Shown: positions 10,241-22,382 of the stretch, in pieces | How the letters are laid out: every line of letters begins with the position of its first letter | Numbering within the stretch: the first letter of the stretch is position 1 | Origin: Parafenestella ontariensis | Lineage: Eukaryota > Ascomycota > Dothideomycetes > Pleosporales > Cucurbitariaceae | Length of the DNA: 64,000 nt | Assembly: GCA_021596325.1 (NCBI GenBank) | Contig: JAKGDA010000012.1 | Span: 682,001-746,000 of the forward strand | Direction of reading: 5' to 3' | Position numbers and translations under genes: made by a program | Notes under the pieces: model-generated | What the model saw: only the letters and a program-made list of their open reading frames with translations | The model's database searches: none | What the model was told of the DNA's origin: nothing

Positions 10241-13199
10241 ATGGCGGATGTGGATATCAAGGAGGAGCGGGAAGATAGGAGGGATCGGGGCGGATACCGT
10301 GGTGGGAATAATAAAAGGCGCCGTGATGGTGAGTTTGGGATCTGTCTTTGCGCAAAGGCACATGCCAGAGAATAGCGAGTCGTAGGTGGTGCGTTGGGTA
10401 GCTTCGCTGTTATATTCAGTTGTCATATGGCAGCTGTAAACTACACTGAGGCCATCCGGCCAGCCTTCCTGCGACAGCTAGCTGGGACTGCCTGCTCGAT
10501 AAATACAGTACTAATAGTATCACGCAGATGACGGAGACAACCCTTACCGCGGTGACGACCGCCGTGGACCTCAGCGCCGCCGCCACGATGATGGCCCTCC
10601 CCGCCGCCGTTACGAAGAGCCGCCATTCCCCAAGCTCCGGCGACTCCTCCTGAACATTGCTAGCTCTACCAAACTGCCGCAAGACGAGGCTATCGAGATT
10701 GCGAAGTACTTCGGGGAACAGTTCGATGATGAGCGCCTCAGGTCTGACTTCTTCGATGTGTTCGTCCAGCTGTAAGCGACCCTCGACAATTGGTTGTACA
10801 CTTACAGTCCTGCTTACAATCAATAGTATCATCGAGCAGCCCTTCAAGATCCCTTTCGTCGCAGCGGTAGCTTTCTATGGAAATGACGTCAAACCTGAGA
10901 TCACAATCGAAGCCATGAAGCGTGTTGGAGACCGCGCCCAAGAGGCACTCAATGCGGGCGAGTGGAAGGAGTTCAAGCTGCTCCTCAGGTTCTTCGCTTG
11001 CCTGCAGTCGCTGTATCAAGACGATGGCGTCTTCACCTTGTTGGGACAGCTATTCGACACGGTCGTTGACCTTCAGAGTGCGAATGAGAACGATGTAAGA
11101 TGCGTGCACATTGACTCCCTATCTCATGCTAATCTTGTCAGGTCGTTGGTATCGAGCTCGTCAAGATCATCCTTCTTACTATTCCCTACGCTCTGGTCGC
11201 TGGAGGAAGCCGCTTTCACGAACAAGCACAGCAACTACTGAAGAACACCGGAATCGTTGCTGGAAATGCGGTTCCTATCGAGAGCCTCATCCATTCATAC
11301 GTGGGCGACTTCGAATCGAAGCCAGTCGAGTACCACAGTGTAATTGGACTCCTCCAGGCACAGCTTTCGCAGGAGTCTGAGAACGGATTCGAACTTAGAT
11401 GCCTTCCCCGATTCGACCCTGAAGCTCTGCGTAGGGCCGTGGAAGAGGATGCCTTGCCGACCGCTCCACAGACACATGCCTTCCCGACTTTCACCATTCC
11501 GTCGCCTGTCAATCCCGGCCCAAGACCTGTCTTCCCTGAAGCTTACTTCTCTCTGTTCGCGGATCAGGAAGTCGACACGGTGCCCAAGACCACTGATATT
11601 GCGTCATCCCTCGTCCGAGATGCCATTGTCGACACCATCAATCAGCTTGACTTCAACCGCGAGATGGTTGCCAAGTTTCTCGTCGATGTCGACTGCTACT
11701 GGTCCATTGATATCTTTGCCAAGCGTGGAACACCCTTTGACAAATTCCGCGAGTCGGTTGGTGACAAGATCCAGTACAAGTCCGAGGACATGATCATCGA
11801 CGCCATCTTCTCGCAACTGTTCAAGCTGCCCAGTGCAGAGCACAAACTTGTCTACTACCACGCCCTTATTACGCAGTGCTGCAAAGTTGCCCCTGCTGCT
11901 ATTGCTCCATCGCTGGGTCGAGCTATCCGCACCATCTACAAGAATCTACCCATGATGGATCTCGAGCTGGGATATCGATTCCTGGATTGGTTCTCCCACC
12001 ATCTCAGTAACTTCGAGTTCCGGTGGAGATGGTCGGAATGGTACGTTTCATCACAACTGCTAGTAGGCCAAGCTAACAAGAATGCAGGCTCGATAACCTA
12101 GAACTGTCGAATCTGCACCCCAACAAGGCTTTCATTCTTGCTGTGCTCGACAAGGAGATTCGTTTGTCTTTCGCGAAGCGCATCCGATCGACCCTACCTG
12201 AGCCCATGCATTCGTTGATTCCGGAACGACTTGATGCGGATAACAGCCCTGACTTCAAATACGACAATCCACGTAGGTGAATTCTTCTCTCAAGACGAAC
12301 ATGACTAATCTCCATTCACAGAGACACCGTATGCGCCGGAAGGCCAGACTCTGCTTTCCCAGCTTAGGAAGAAGGCACCGGCAGAGGATGTCCAGGTGAC
12401 CATTGACAAGATCCACGAGCAGGCGCTTGAACAGGGCATCTCAGAGGTCCTTGTACCTTCTACCGACGCCTTTGTCACAGCTATCTGCCGGCTCGGTGCC
12501 AAGTCGCTATCTCACGTCCTGTCATGCATCGAGCGAGGCAAAGACCGCCTGCTAGAAATATCCCAGAACGAAGTAGCCCGTCGTCAAATCGTAGCGAGCG
12601 TGGTCGAGTACTGGAAAGACCAGCCTGGTGTTGCTGTCCGCATCATCGACATCCTGCTCAACTACACGATTCTTGCGCCCATGACCGTAGTCCAGTGGGT
12701 CTTCGGAAGCCATATGGGCGCCGGCGAGGCGCTGACCGAGAGCTGGGTCTTCGAAATGGTGTCCAACACAGTCGCCAAGGTGACGAACCGCAACCGCCAG
12801 ATCGCCTCTGCGCGTCTGCAAAAGAGCCTGCCGCAGGAGCAGATCGAAATGGTCGAAGCCACGCTAGCCAAGGACCGGGACAACGCACGCGAACTGTTCA
12901 AGTACATTGAAGACTCTATGCGCGGCGTTGCAGAGGGCGCTGCGGACGGCCTGCTAGAGAAGCAGACGAACGGCGCGCTGACCGAGGAAGAAGTCCAGCT
13001 CATCAAGGCTTGGGGCAAGCGCTGGCACACTGTCTTCATCCGCAAGGCGCAGGTCGAAGAGTCGGTGGTCGGCGAGGACGCGGTCGAGGCGCGCATCAGA
13101 CTTCTTGCTGCCGAGCCGGATTCTGTTGCTGAGGGCATGGAGGATGCGGATGGCGTTAAGGAGGCGACTAATGGCGAGGCGCAGATGAGTCTCAGTTAG
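10241..13199 (+). CDS. nuclear cap-binding protein large subunit (CBP80/Cbc1)
   Basis: Six exons join in frame to 853 residues: 10241-10328, 10528-10771, 10827-11094, 11142-12040, 12088-12272 and 12322-13199. The N-terminus is rich in Arg, Asp and Gly. The MIF4G-like helical repeat begins with FPKLRRLLLNIAS, and further conserved blocks include EQPFKIPFVAAVAFYGND and VVEYWKDQPGVAVRIIDILL. Length matches the family (about 800-860). CBP80 pairs with CBP20 to bind the 7-methylguanosine cap of nascent RNA polymerase II transcripts, and acts in splicing, 3' processing and export. The start is the first ATG that opens the arginine-rich segment and leads into a 199-base first intron. The gene is convergent with the CaMKK gene. 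Splice sites are canonical. Confidence 0.94.
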
Positions 13200-13792
13200 A
13201 GTGGGCGCTGAAGGCTTACCGCCGGTCTCTTCTGAAGGGTAAAAGCTTGATGTGTATTTTATTGGCATCTTTTTTTGTTCACGGCGTTGGTTCCGTTCAT
13301 GGAACTGAACATGGCATGCGCCAAGTGCACACGGCTCGGAAGCAAGGTGACCTAGTTCACAGCCTGCGAGCATGGGGCATGTATGGGATATCAAAGCTTC
13401 GTTGGATTAGGTGGGTGTACAGTATAGCTCAAATTTTTCGACATTGCATAATCTTCTGGTGCAACTTCTCCCTATCTCTCAACTCGTGGGAGGGAGTAAT
13501 ATGGGGTTCGGGAGGGGAATATCGGTTGGTTGCAGTTCCATGACCATTTATACGTGCCCTAAGAGTAGCAGGATGCTCGCTAGAAACCAAATCCCTAAAC
13601 AAAAACCAGTCTAAACCCTCGTGTGCGATGATGCCATGTGCCCAAGTCATGCAAGAAACCAACCAACCAACCAACCAAGTAAGTGTTTGCCGTACGTAAT
13701 CCCAACGCCATTTCGAACTCCGCAAGAACCAACAAGCACGCAAGGCATCAACAATATCCAACAAAAGCCCTTCGTATCACTCACTCCTACTC
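13200..13792. other. convergent intergenic region with a short AACC repeat
   Basis: This 593-base gap lies between the stop codons of CBP80 and the CaMKK-like gene. A tetranucleotide microsatellite of about five AACC units lies at 13657-13678. No coding region or RNA gene seen. Confidence 0.5.
13657..13678. repeat. AACC microsatellite, about 5.5 units
   Basis: Perfect tandem AACC units in non-coding sequence just downstream of the CaMKK stop codon. Seen directly. Confidence 0.85.
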
Positions 13793-16734
13793 TCAACCAC
13801 CCACCGGCGTCCCACTCCGACTCAGCCCGCTCCCCGAGCTATCCTTCCTTATCGGCGTCGCGCTCCGACTCCTCTCGCGTTCGCGCTCCCTCTCCTCGAC
13901 CTTGACGCGCTCCCTCGCTTCTTCCACCAATCTCTTCGCCTCCCTAACGTTGCGCATAGTCCTACTAAGCTTGCCTTCCTTCCCCTCCTGCAGCTTCTGC
14001 AGCTCGCCTCTCGCCTCAATATCCTCCTTTGTCTTGGTAACAAAGCTCTTAAAGCTGGCCTTGACATCGCGGCGGAAGTCCTGGCCCTCGTCGAATATGC
14101 AGTCGTTATCGCGGATGGATTTGACGTTTTCGACGCGGCGCGTGAGGTAGAGGGTTGGGCGGCGGTTGTTGTTGTATTGGTCTTTGCGCTGTGCAATGAT
14201 GCGTTGGACTTCTTCTTCGTAGGCGGTTTCGTAGACGTTCATGTCGGCGTTTGAGGGGGATTCCGAGATTATGTATGCCTCTTCAGGGGCGACAGGGCAG
14301 TCTTCACCGGTGCCGATGCTGAGATAAAGTAGGTCCTCGAGTGGGTTGTGGGCGTGGCCTTTGCCTATAGGTGTCGTTGGTACCGATGTTGGGCGTGCGT
14401 TAGGGACTGGGACGGGATGTGTTGGTGATGGTCGGTGCGACATGTTGTCGTGTACTACTCTGCCGCCGTCGTTGCTGCCCGGCGACTTTATATCTGGACT
14501 ACTGGTTGTTGTGGCCTTTGGTGAAGGTCGGCTTCCGAAGCCTTCCGCTCTAAACTCGGGTTTGATATACGCCATATTATTCAGATTGTGCGGAATCTTG
14601 CGGTTCTTGTCATCGATCTGAATCTCGTGGTGTACACCCTCTGTTGTGAGTGCACCTTCAACAGGTCGTCGATCGTGCGTGTCTTGTGATTTCGACTTCC
14701 TCATTACAGCTGGGCGCATCGATAATGGAGGCTGTACGATACGTGACGCACTACCGAGTATGCTTTCTATGCGCTCCGGTCGCCGCCTGAAAAGTAGTTG
14801 CTTGAAGCGTTTGACTGCTCGCACCTGAGAGACGGTCAGTTGTGCTCTAATTCATAGATCACGTGATTGCGATCGTTGCAGTCAACGTTGATAGTCGACA
14901 TGTTGAGGCACGAAAAAGACAATAACATCTTCGTTGCATGAAGGGAAGAATCGACTTCGACTTACCACTGTCACTAGATGGCCCATGTTTCCAGTGATGG
15001 CAGCATTGACTTCCTCATCCGTAGGTGGCTCAATTATGACAGCAACGTTTTCACACTTTGGTAGTAGAGGGTCGGCCCCATGTTGCGTGACCCACGGATG
15101 TTCCTGGAGAGGTTAGTGAAATATAGTCTAACATTATGTTCTACTCCTTACCCGAATCTCTTCCATGGTAATTCGCTTCTCGGGGTCCTTTTCCAAAAGG
15201 CGGCACAATAACTCCTTGAGCTCACCGTTGATATCGCTATCGAACTGCAGTGGGTCATTTCGTATGGACTCATATAGTTCGATCATGCCATGCTGCTCGA
15301 ACGGTATTCTGCCGAAGAGAAGGCAATATAGCGTGCATCCCATGGACCAGATATCCGCTGCTCGCCCCGAGACTTGGCCATGTTTTGCGACACACAGTTC
15401 CGGCGGCATGAAGGCTGGCGATCCGGCAGATTTGGCAGTCTTCATTTCGCCTTCCTTGTCAAACATCTCGGATACGCCAAAATCGACAATCTTTAGTACG
15501 TCCTCTTCATTGATTAGGCAGTTATCGGGTTTGATATCTCGATGTATGATGCCTTGGGCATGAACTAGCAGGTATTAGTGGTAAGTCTTTGCAAATCTCA
15601 GTCGCAAACATACGGTACTCAAGGCCGAGTATCATGTCTCGGAACCAACATCGGCATTGCTCTTCGCTGTACGGGTCGGCACGCTCATCAAGACCTACCT
15701 GCATGACGACGCCCTTTTTGCACATCTCCATGACCATGTATAACGAGTCTTCTTCTGGATCGTCGAGCACTTCGATCAGTGTGACCACATTTGGGTGGTT
15801 TAGCTTCTTCATGATGGCGATTTCTTCCTTAATTAGCTCAAAGGAGTTGTTTTCTTCCGTGGTCGAGTGTCGATGCAGCGGGGAGTTGAAGCCAATGCCA
15901 GCAGGAAGGGCGCGCAGCCGTCGTTGGCCTCCCGGTCGGCGGAGAAGGTTCGATTGCGCGCGTTTTCGCAGTCGGGACTTGGAGAACTCTTTGACAGCCT
16001 GCACGCGATGGTGTCAGCGAAGGCCAATGCTTCAACCGTGTAGGCTACCCGCATCATAGTCGCACCACGGCGCGCCATTGAACGTCTAGAGGGTTGGTAT
16101 CCTCACATATTCTTGGCCATATTGGTCAACGGCGAGGTGGACTGCACCAAACGAGCCGCGACCGATCTCCTGCTTCACCAGGTATTGGTTGATGCGATGT
16201 TGGGCACTGCCGTCATCTTCGCTGTTGCTGTATTCGGACCGCGCGTTGAAAGTTTCCTGCAGCTCCGGTCAGTGTCCGAATTGCTAATCCAGGCTCTAGA
16301 ATTGTGCGAAAGGAATGCTCGACGTCGAGTATAGCAGTATCTTAGATAGCCTAGCCTAGAGAGCTTCGCATAGCTTCGCCAGTACCGCATCTGCTCGCGC
16401 AAGCTGCTGAAGCTACCCAGGCCAGACTTTTGGGACACTAGCTACAATGGCGAACTATTCCTCAACAGGGACCGCACCTTTACTCGTCTGGTACTCGAGG
16501 CCGCTCGCTTGTGGTGTCGTAGCGGGCTCTGATATGCGGGCGTTGACCTATTTACGTATCAGGACTTCCGCGGGGTAGCAATGACTTGGAGCTCACGAAC
16601 ATATACTTTACGGGGGTTGGCCGGCCCTCCTCGCCAGCAGCAGGAACGTCCAAAGTCGGTTTCGAGGTGTAGATGGGGACGTCTGAGTCGGATTGCTGCT
16701 TCGCGGGAGGTGTGGGCGCGGGCGAATGCGACAT
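13793..16734 (-). CDS. CaMKK/Ssp1-like upstream kinase of AMPK/CaMK type
   Basis: Well-supported exons on the minus strand are 16256-16107, 15998-15614, 15564-15152, 15103-14966 and 14824-13793, encoding about 705 residues. They give the glycine loop EIGRGSFGAVHLA, the lysine in AVKEFSKS, the RP-rich insert after LRRPGG typical of CaMKK, HAQGIIHRDIKPDN, DFGVSEMF and GSPAFMPPE. The long C-terminus holds an EEEVQRIIAQRK block and a basic coiled segment ending in Ser-rich sequence. The family phosphorylates AMPK and CaM kinases in nutrient and stress signalling. The N-terminus is uncertain: a start at 16734 (MSHSPAPTPP) is likely, and an exon around 16430-16270 with REQMRYWRSYAKLSRLGYL resembles the family, but I found no splice choice that joins it in frame to the kinase exon. 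It is divergent from Bet5 and convergent with CBP80. Elm1/Sak1-type kinases are the alternative name. Confidence 0.82.
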
Positions 16735-17305
16735 AATAACGACCAGGGCTAAGCAAAGTGGGTGCGGCGGGCGGAATGTAAGGGCTCTAATGATATAAGG
16801 GTGGTTTCGCGGGAGGGGACGGGAAATGACACCAGGCGCTGTGTACTGTGGTAGGTGGAGAGGAGGAATAATATGGGGAAAGCTCAGGGAAGCTAGCTTC
16901 ACAGCATTGAAGATCCAGCATGTGCATTCTGACGGAGAGGTCGACCGAGCGAGGAGGGGGGAGCATGCAGCGGAGAGGGGCCCTTCCCCAATATTTCTTT
17001 GAGCCTCAGGCATCATCACTGCCGCCGTTCCACTACCACCCGCCATCTATCATACATGCGGCCTAGGTTAGACAGCTTCCACGCTTTACGCGTCTTCGTC
17101 CAGCAACAGAAAACAGCCTTGCGAGACGCCCTGGCGTGAGCTCCCAACACCCGCCGCACGCCTTCAGTCGTATCGGGGGTCAGATCTGCACCTTGGCACT
17201 TCGATATCTCCAACAGCTCACACGCCGTCTCCGCATATCAACACCACCCGGGCCCTGTCGCTGCATTATCGCGGCTACGGCCGTCCCACGTCACAATCAC
17301 GTACC
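16735..17305. other. divergent promoter region, CaMKK-like gene and Bet5
   Basis: About 570 bases between two divergent start codons. The frame of the CaMKK N-terminus stays open upstream to about 17046, so a longer N-terminus cannot be ruled out. No other feature seen. Confidence 0.4.
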
Positions 17306-17900
17306 ATGGTGCTCTATAGCTTCTATATCTTCGATCGCCATAGTAGGTAAATCACAGCAGATCAAACGCCAGACCTGCCAGCGCCGCCGATCACGTCGCT
17401 TTCAGCTGACCGCGTTGTTACCAGCCGAGTGTATCTACTCCCGCCGCTGGACACCACGGCCGACCTCGAGCAGCTCCAAAACCACACGCCCACAGTCGGA
17501 TTCCTCCATCACCTCGAATGGCGCCAATGATGCTCCCCCCAACGCTCGCAAACCCATGTCGCACTCCGACGACGAGAAGCTAATCTTTGGCCTCGTCTTC
17601 TCCCTACGAAACCTTGTCACCAAGCTCGGCGGCTCCGATGACACGTTCCTCTCATACCGCACCGGCGAGTACAAACTGCACTACTACGAAACGCCCACGC
17701 GCATGAAGTTTGTCATGCTCACAGATACCAAGGTGATTAATCTGAGGCAGTATCTTCACCAAATATGGGCAAACCTGTACGTCGAGTATGTCGTCAAGAA
17801 TCCGCTTGCGCCGACAGAGCATCCTGGAGGAATTGGGGTCGCGAATGAGCTGTTCGAGAGGGGATTGGAAGCTTTTATCACGGCCGTCTTACCTGCGTGA
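17306..17900 (+). CDS. bet5: TRAPP complex subunit Bet5 (TRAPPC1 family)
   Basis: Two exons, 17306-17342 and 17425-17900, give 170 residues. The protein opens with MVLYSFYIFDRH, and the intron falls just before ECIYSRRW, which restores the longin-like fold start of Bet5. Later blocks are LIFGLVFSLRNLVTKLGG, LHYYETPT and FVMLTDTK. It ends in VEYVVKNPL followed by an EHPGG motif, all typical of the family. A Ser/Asn-rich insert near residues 30-65 is usual in filamentous fungi. Bet5 is a core subunit of TRAPP, which tethers ER-derived vesicles at the Golgi and activates Ypt1. Without the first intron the N-terminal strand would be lost, which supports the start at 17306. Confidence 0.95.
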
Positions 17901-19406
17901 GACTAGAAAGAGAGGCCCGAAGCATATGCGCCCAAACGCGGGATTGGACAAGAAGGAATGGATTAGGCGCATGCTACGCCATCTACCAGCACCTATACAA
18001 GGAGCTTCTCCGAGCGTCTGTGTCGGTTTATATACCCAGGAGGATACACTGGGCTCGTACGCGGAGCGTCTGGGTATCTACAGTACAAGGGCTTCACGCC
18101 GGTCAAGTAGCTATGGGACGCTACGTGAAGATAATCAACGCAGTCAGGCGAGAACAACGTGATGATCGCCGAAATAGCAATGTGCACTTTCAAATGCACC
18201 GCAGAAAGAACCGCGGAAGCCCACGAGTTGTGCATCCGCTCAGGTCAAGCTTGTGGCTTTGAAGCGCTTGGTGTACAGCGTGCGAGCTCTAGTCAGCTTA
18301 GAAATGTAGAAGCACAGCCGCGAAACCATGTAGTGTGTCCATTTGAAAAGTACAATATGATAAAACCAACACAATTCTGCAACCCAAGTAATGAACGTGA
18401 ATGAACAGCCTTGTATTCACTCATGATATGATTGGATGGAAAACATAGCCGGATGCTTCCGAGCAAGAACAAATCTTTGCGCCGATCTGTTAGCTGGGAA
18501 CAGGCAGATCAGCATAGAGGATCAGCGTAGAGGGAAAACGCCTTTTCTATACCGTTGTAAACCGTTCCCGTTGTAGTCAGCACTGTTGTGGACCTCTAAC
18601 AAATCACGTGGCTCAGGGTTGGGATTGATGGGATTGCGAATGCGAGTACGAGGCATACAGAGGCGCAGATAATCATAACCTTGGCTTTCTTACCTTTAAG
18701 GGGATTGCTTCACACTTCAGAAGTTCAAGCGGTGAGTTTGTATAAGTAATATCTTTCGAAGGGGTGCAAATCTCTAAGCAGATGATAAGCGCGTAGATAT
18801 CAACCCTGATCAGAAAGGTGGTAGTACCAAGGCAGAGTGTCAAGTCCTCGAATTCGAAGTCTTGTCCTATAGCAGCTTGAGGGACTTCAGCAACGTCTTA
18901 ACTGATTTTATACTTGTAAGAAGCATGAGAATACTTTCAGGCTCTTGATCTCTGTCTAGTCCGTCCAGGAAGAACTTTAACCTATTCTTCCCTCAAACGA
19001 GCACCCTGTTTGACAAATGTCGTGTCTATCTCATCTTATTCTAATTGATAGAGAGAAGAGTTAACATTTGACAACATCTCATCTGTTATGCTTTGCGACG
19101 TCTCGGGTTGGACGGATAACCCACGCGCGGTGACCGCTAGCGCGGGACATTATCGAGCTTGGATCGCCTGTTGTCGTCATGTGAAGGATCACCGAGAAAC
19201 CCTGCAACTTCACGGCATACGGCACTGCGGTGCACAGCCAACGTTTTCGCACTGCTACACAATATGTTGTTTCATTACTTACGCCTTTATAATCTCATCT
19301 AATCTGCACCGAGAGTGCCTCCACGCGATTTCGCGTCCTCGACCTCTCACGATCCCCTGCGTGGACGAGTCCCAACCGAAGCTCCTCCGCCGAGACGCTA
19401 CATACG
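17901..19406. other. gene-free stretch upstream of the NIPA-like gene
   Basis: About 1.5 kb with no supported coding region. Short frames at 17897-18262 and 19088-19471 have no recognisable motif. Sequence from about 18400 to 19080 is AT-richer. The end should contain the promoter and leader of the next gene. Confidence 0.45.
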
Positions 19407-21590
19407 ATGCATATACCTCCCAGCTATGTTGCTGCTGGCCCAGCGACACCTACACCCAGCCTCACACCTAATAATGGCCTCTTCTGGATATCTACAGACA
19501 GGGGAGGGTATACCGAGAATTGGAGCAGTCTTATTGGCATCATTACCGCCATTATCGGAAATGTCCTCATATCTTTCGCGCTGAACATGCAGCGATATGC
19601 GCACATACGTCTAGACAGAGAATGGCACGAGAAGGAACGGCAAAGAAAGAGGAGGATTGCCTCGTCAACAAGTCTGGCAAGACTGTCTGAGGAGGTGGGG
19701 AAGAAGGATAGCAAGAGGACGTACTCTCCGCCCCGGCAAAACGAAGACGTGAACGGGTACATAAGACCCTCAGAAGATGCCTGCCGCGAAGCATCCGAAT
19801 CCGACCCTCTCATCCCGCACAGCCTTCCGAGATCGCATACGAGAACATCGCTAGAAAGAGAAGACAGCTCAGGCTCAGATCCAGAAGCTGCCTACAAGCA
19901 AAAGTCCTACCTCAAGTCGCCCTACTGGTGGCTCGGCATAGTTATGATGACTGTCGGCGAAGCGGGCAACTTCCTCGCCTACGGCTTCGCGCCCGCTTCT
20001 ATCGTCTCTCCCCTTGGTGTCGTTGCCCTGATCTCCAACTGCATCATCGCACCTTTCATGCTCAAGGAGCCTTTCCGTAAGCGCGATGCGCTCGGTGTTA
20101 TCATTGCCGTCGGAGGCGCGGTGACGGTAGTGTTGAGCGCGAGCGATAACAACCCGAAATTGGGCCCGGATGAGATTTGGGATCTGATCAGACGGTGGGA
20201 GTTTGAGACGTACTTGGGGATCACAGTGGGTGTCATTGCTGTGTTGATGGTCTGTAGTAATCGGTTCGGAGAGAAGAGTATTCTGATCGATCTTGGGCTT
20301 GTGGGCTTATTTGGTACGTACACTACTCCTCTATCTGTTCCCTGTTTTGTGAATGCAGTGGCTGACTACGACATAGGCGGCTACACGGCTCTCTCAACAA
20401 AAGGCGTTGCATCGCTGCTCTCATACACACTCTGGCGCGCCATCACCTTTCCTGTCTTTTATCTGCTTGTTGCTATCCTCGTTGGCACAGCAGTCATGCA
20501 AATCAAATACGTCAATCGGGCGCTCCAGCGTTTCGACGCTACGCAGGTCATCCCGGTCCAATTCGTTCTCTTCACACTATCGGTTATTGGTGGATCTGCA
20601 GTCTTATATCGTGACTTCGAGCGTACCTCTGGCGAGGATGCTGGGAAGTTTGTTGGAGGATGCGCTTTGACGTTCTTTGGTGTTTGGCTCATTACGAGTG
20701 GACGGCCACGGCGACAAGATGAGGATGAAGAGGACTGGGAACCCGAACCGGAGGATGCTATTAATCTGGTCGGGGAGCGCTATCAAGATGAGGTGAGCGA
20801 CGAGACCGGCGCTGGAAGCACACGACGGTCATCGACGATACGAGGAACGTCTCCATTGAATGTCCACGGGCAGTATCACGACGAAGACGACTTGCGACCG
20901 TCAACTCCAAATATCAAAGTCACACCGGATCCATCTACACCACGGCCAGCCTCAGCAGATGTCTTCTCATCACTCGTCGCAAACCCCTGGACACAAGACA
21001 ACGAACCCGAATACCGCACACCACCCTTCAACAGACACACAAGCACACCCGTCCTCCCCTCCGAAGCCGCCCCTCCCCCTCTCGTCTCTCGTTCAGACCC
21101 CGAACTAGCCATTCCCCGCACACCAACCCGCGGTAAATCCCAACCCGAAGTGCCCACCACGCCCGGCACCGCTCAATCTCAACTCCGCCGCCTCCGAACC
21201 GGCGAACGCATCGGCACAGTATCTCGAAACTCCATCGCCGGACCACTATTAGCAAGTCCGCTCAGCACAAGTCTAAGCGCTATGGTGCAGGATCTCAAGC
21301 GCGGAGGAAACATACGCCACAAAGAAGCAGACGGCTCGGTGCGGCGGAGAGAAAGTATTCTGGGTATCGGCGCTGGCGAGGCAGACGGTACTTCACTCGG
21401 CGATCCGCTTAGTCGGCGGCAAACGCGCGATAGTGCTACAGGCCTGAATGAATCGGCAGCGAGGCCGAGTAATAGGACGAGAAGTCTTAGTGGGACATTG
21501 AATGATCTGTGGCGCGGGCTTCGTGGGCAGAGTAGTAGAGAGAATATCGATGCGGAGGGTGCGGATCAGAGATTAGATGCGGAGCGGTGA
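19407..21590 (+). CDS. NIPA-like magnesium transporter (DUF803 family)
   Basis: Two exons, 19407-20313 and 20377-21590, give 706 residues. The 63-base intron was inferred because its removal restores the uninterrupted family segment LFGGYTALSTKG; left in place it adds 21 residues without a stop. A first membrane helix (IGIITAIIGNVLISFALN) is followed by a hydrophilic insert, then a run of helices from about residue 175 to 440, including SPLGVVALISN and VIPVQFVLFTLSVIGG. The C-terminal 270 residues are hydrophilic, with many Thr-Pro and Ser-Pro sites. NIPA proteins move magnesium and related divalent cations across plasma or endosomal membranes. The long cytosolic tail is common in fungal members. 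The start is the first ATG in frame ahead of the first helix. Confidence 0.88.
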   Translation: MHIPPSYVAAGPATPTPSLTPNNGLFWISTDRGGYTENWSSLIGIITAIIGNVLISFALNMQRYAHIRLDREWHEKERQRKRRIASSTSLARLSEEVGKKDSKRTYSPPRQNEDVNGYIRPSEDACREASESDPLIPHSLPRSHTRTSLEREDSSGSDPEAAYKQKSYLKSPYWWLGIVMMTVGEAGNFLAYGFAPASIVSPLGVVALISNCIIAPFMLKEPFRKRDALGVIIAVGGAVTVVLSASDNNPKLGPDEIWDLIRRWEFETYLGITVGVIAVLMVCSNRFGEKSILIDLGLVGLFGTYTTPLSVPCFVNAVADYDIGGYTALSTKGVASLLSYTLWRAITFPVFYLLVAILVGTAVMQIKYVNRALQRFDATQVIPVQFVLFTLSVIGGSAVLYRDFERTSGEDAGKFVGGCALTFFGVWLITSGRPRRQDEDEEDWEPEPEDAINLVGERYQDEVSDETGAGSTRRSSTIRGTSPLNVHGQYHDEDDLRPSTPNIKVTPDPSTPRPASADVFSSLVANPWTQDNEPEYRTPPFNRHTSTPVLPSEAAPPPLVSRSDPELAIPRTPTRGKSQPEVPTTPGTAQSQLRRLRTGERIGTVSRNSIAGPLLASPLSTSLSAMVQDLKRGGNIRHKEADGSVRRRESILGIGAGEADGTSLGDPLSRRQTRDSATGLNESAARPSNRTRSLSGTLNDLWRGLRGQSSRENIDAEGADQRLDAER
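20314..20376 (+). other. 63-base in-frame intron of the NIPA-like gene
   Basis: It starts GTACGT, ends in ATAG and has a CTGAC-type branch sequence. Its length is a multiple of three with no stop codon in frame. Retention would insert 21 residues inside the membrane domain. Seen: splice signals and frame. Inferred: splicing, because the joined product matches the family. Confidence 0.75.
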
Positions 21591-22382
21591 CGATAGTGGG
21601 TGGAAAAGCTTTGAACCTGAACTTTCTTGTGCATATTCTTTGAGGAGGGTTAGAGGAGACGATTCGACTCGGCGAGATTTGCTGTGTAATACACCCGCTC
21701 ACACACATACACATGTTTGTAGCATTCTGTTTGCATAGCGCGCGGTACTCTGGTGTTATTTCTTGCATTAGCGATGTTTATAGTATCGTCGTCGTAATAA
21801 CACTGCATTATTGACCACTTATCACAGGTTCTGCCTTCTTGCATGACTATGTGATCTTTTCGGTCTAAAGCTGATGCTGACGGAGCGAGATAGTTGCGGT
21901 TATGATGCCTCTGCTTTTGAGATCGGTGTTGAGGATGACGGGTTGGTGTGGGACGTGGAAGGGTGTGTCGATGGTTGACATGATATGCTTGTTGTAAGAA
22001 CCGGTACTTTTTTCCCAGTGTTCGTGTCGAGATTAGTGAATTAAAATCTTCAGCCGAAGTATAGAGTTTGTGATGTTGATACGGAAATACTACCATACGA
22101 AGGTCGATTGTTTAAGAGTGAGGGCTGGGGAGTAGATGGACTAGAGCGTGAGACCATTGGGAATGCGAATAGCGATGCTTCCTGAAGGAAAAGAGAAGTT
22201 TATATCGTTGGATAGCATTTGTAGAAACTGGTATCATGAAATCATGGTGGGTTAGGTTTTGGTAAGATGGTAGAGCATGGAGGGGTGGAAGAGAAGAGCC
22301 TTGGCGGTAGTTGACAAGACTGGCAAGGGGTGAAATTCAGCTATATTTGCCCCAGCAACGAGGCATGAACAGCAGAGGCATT
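21591..22382. other. gene-free flank left of the repeat-bounded island
   Basis: Downstream region of the NIPA-like gene. Open frames on the minus strand at 21650-22096 have no motif. I see no repeat until 22383. Confidence 0.45.

Noticed and set aside
13878..14196. Ser/Arg-rich frames opposite or overlapping the CaMKK C-terminus
   Set aside because: They are shadows of the Glu/Arg-rich coding region in other frames.
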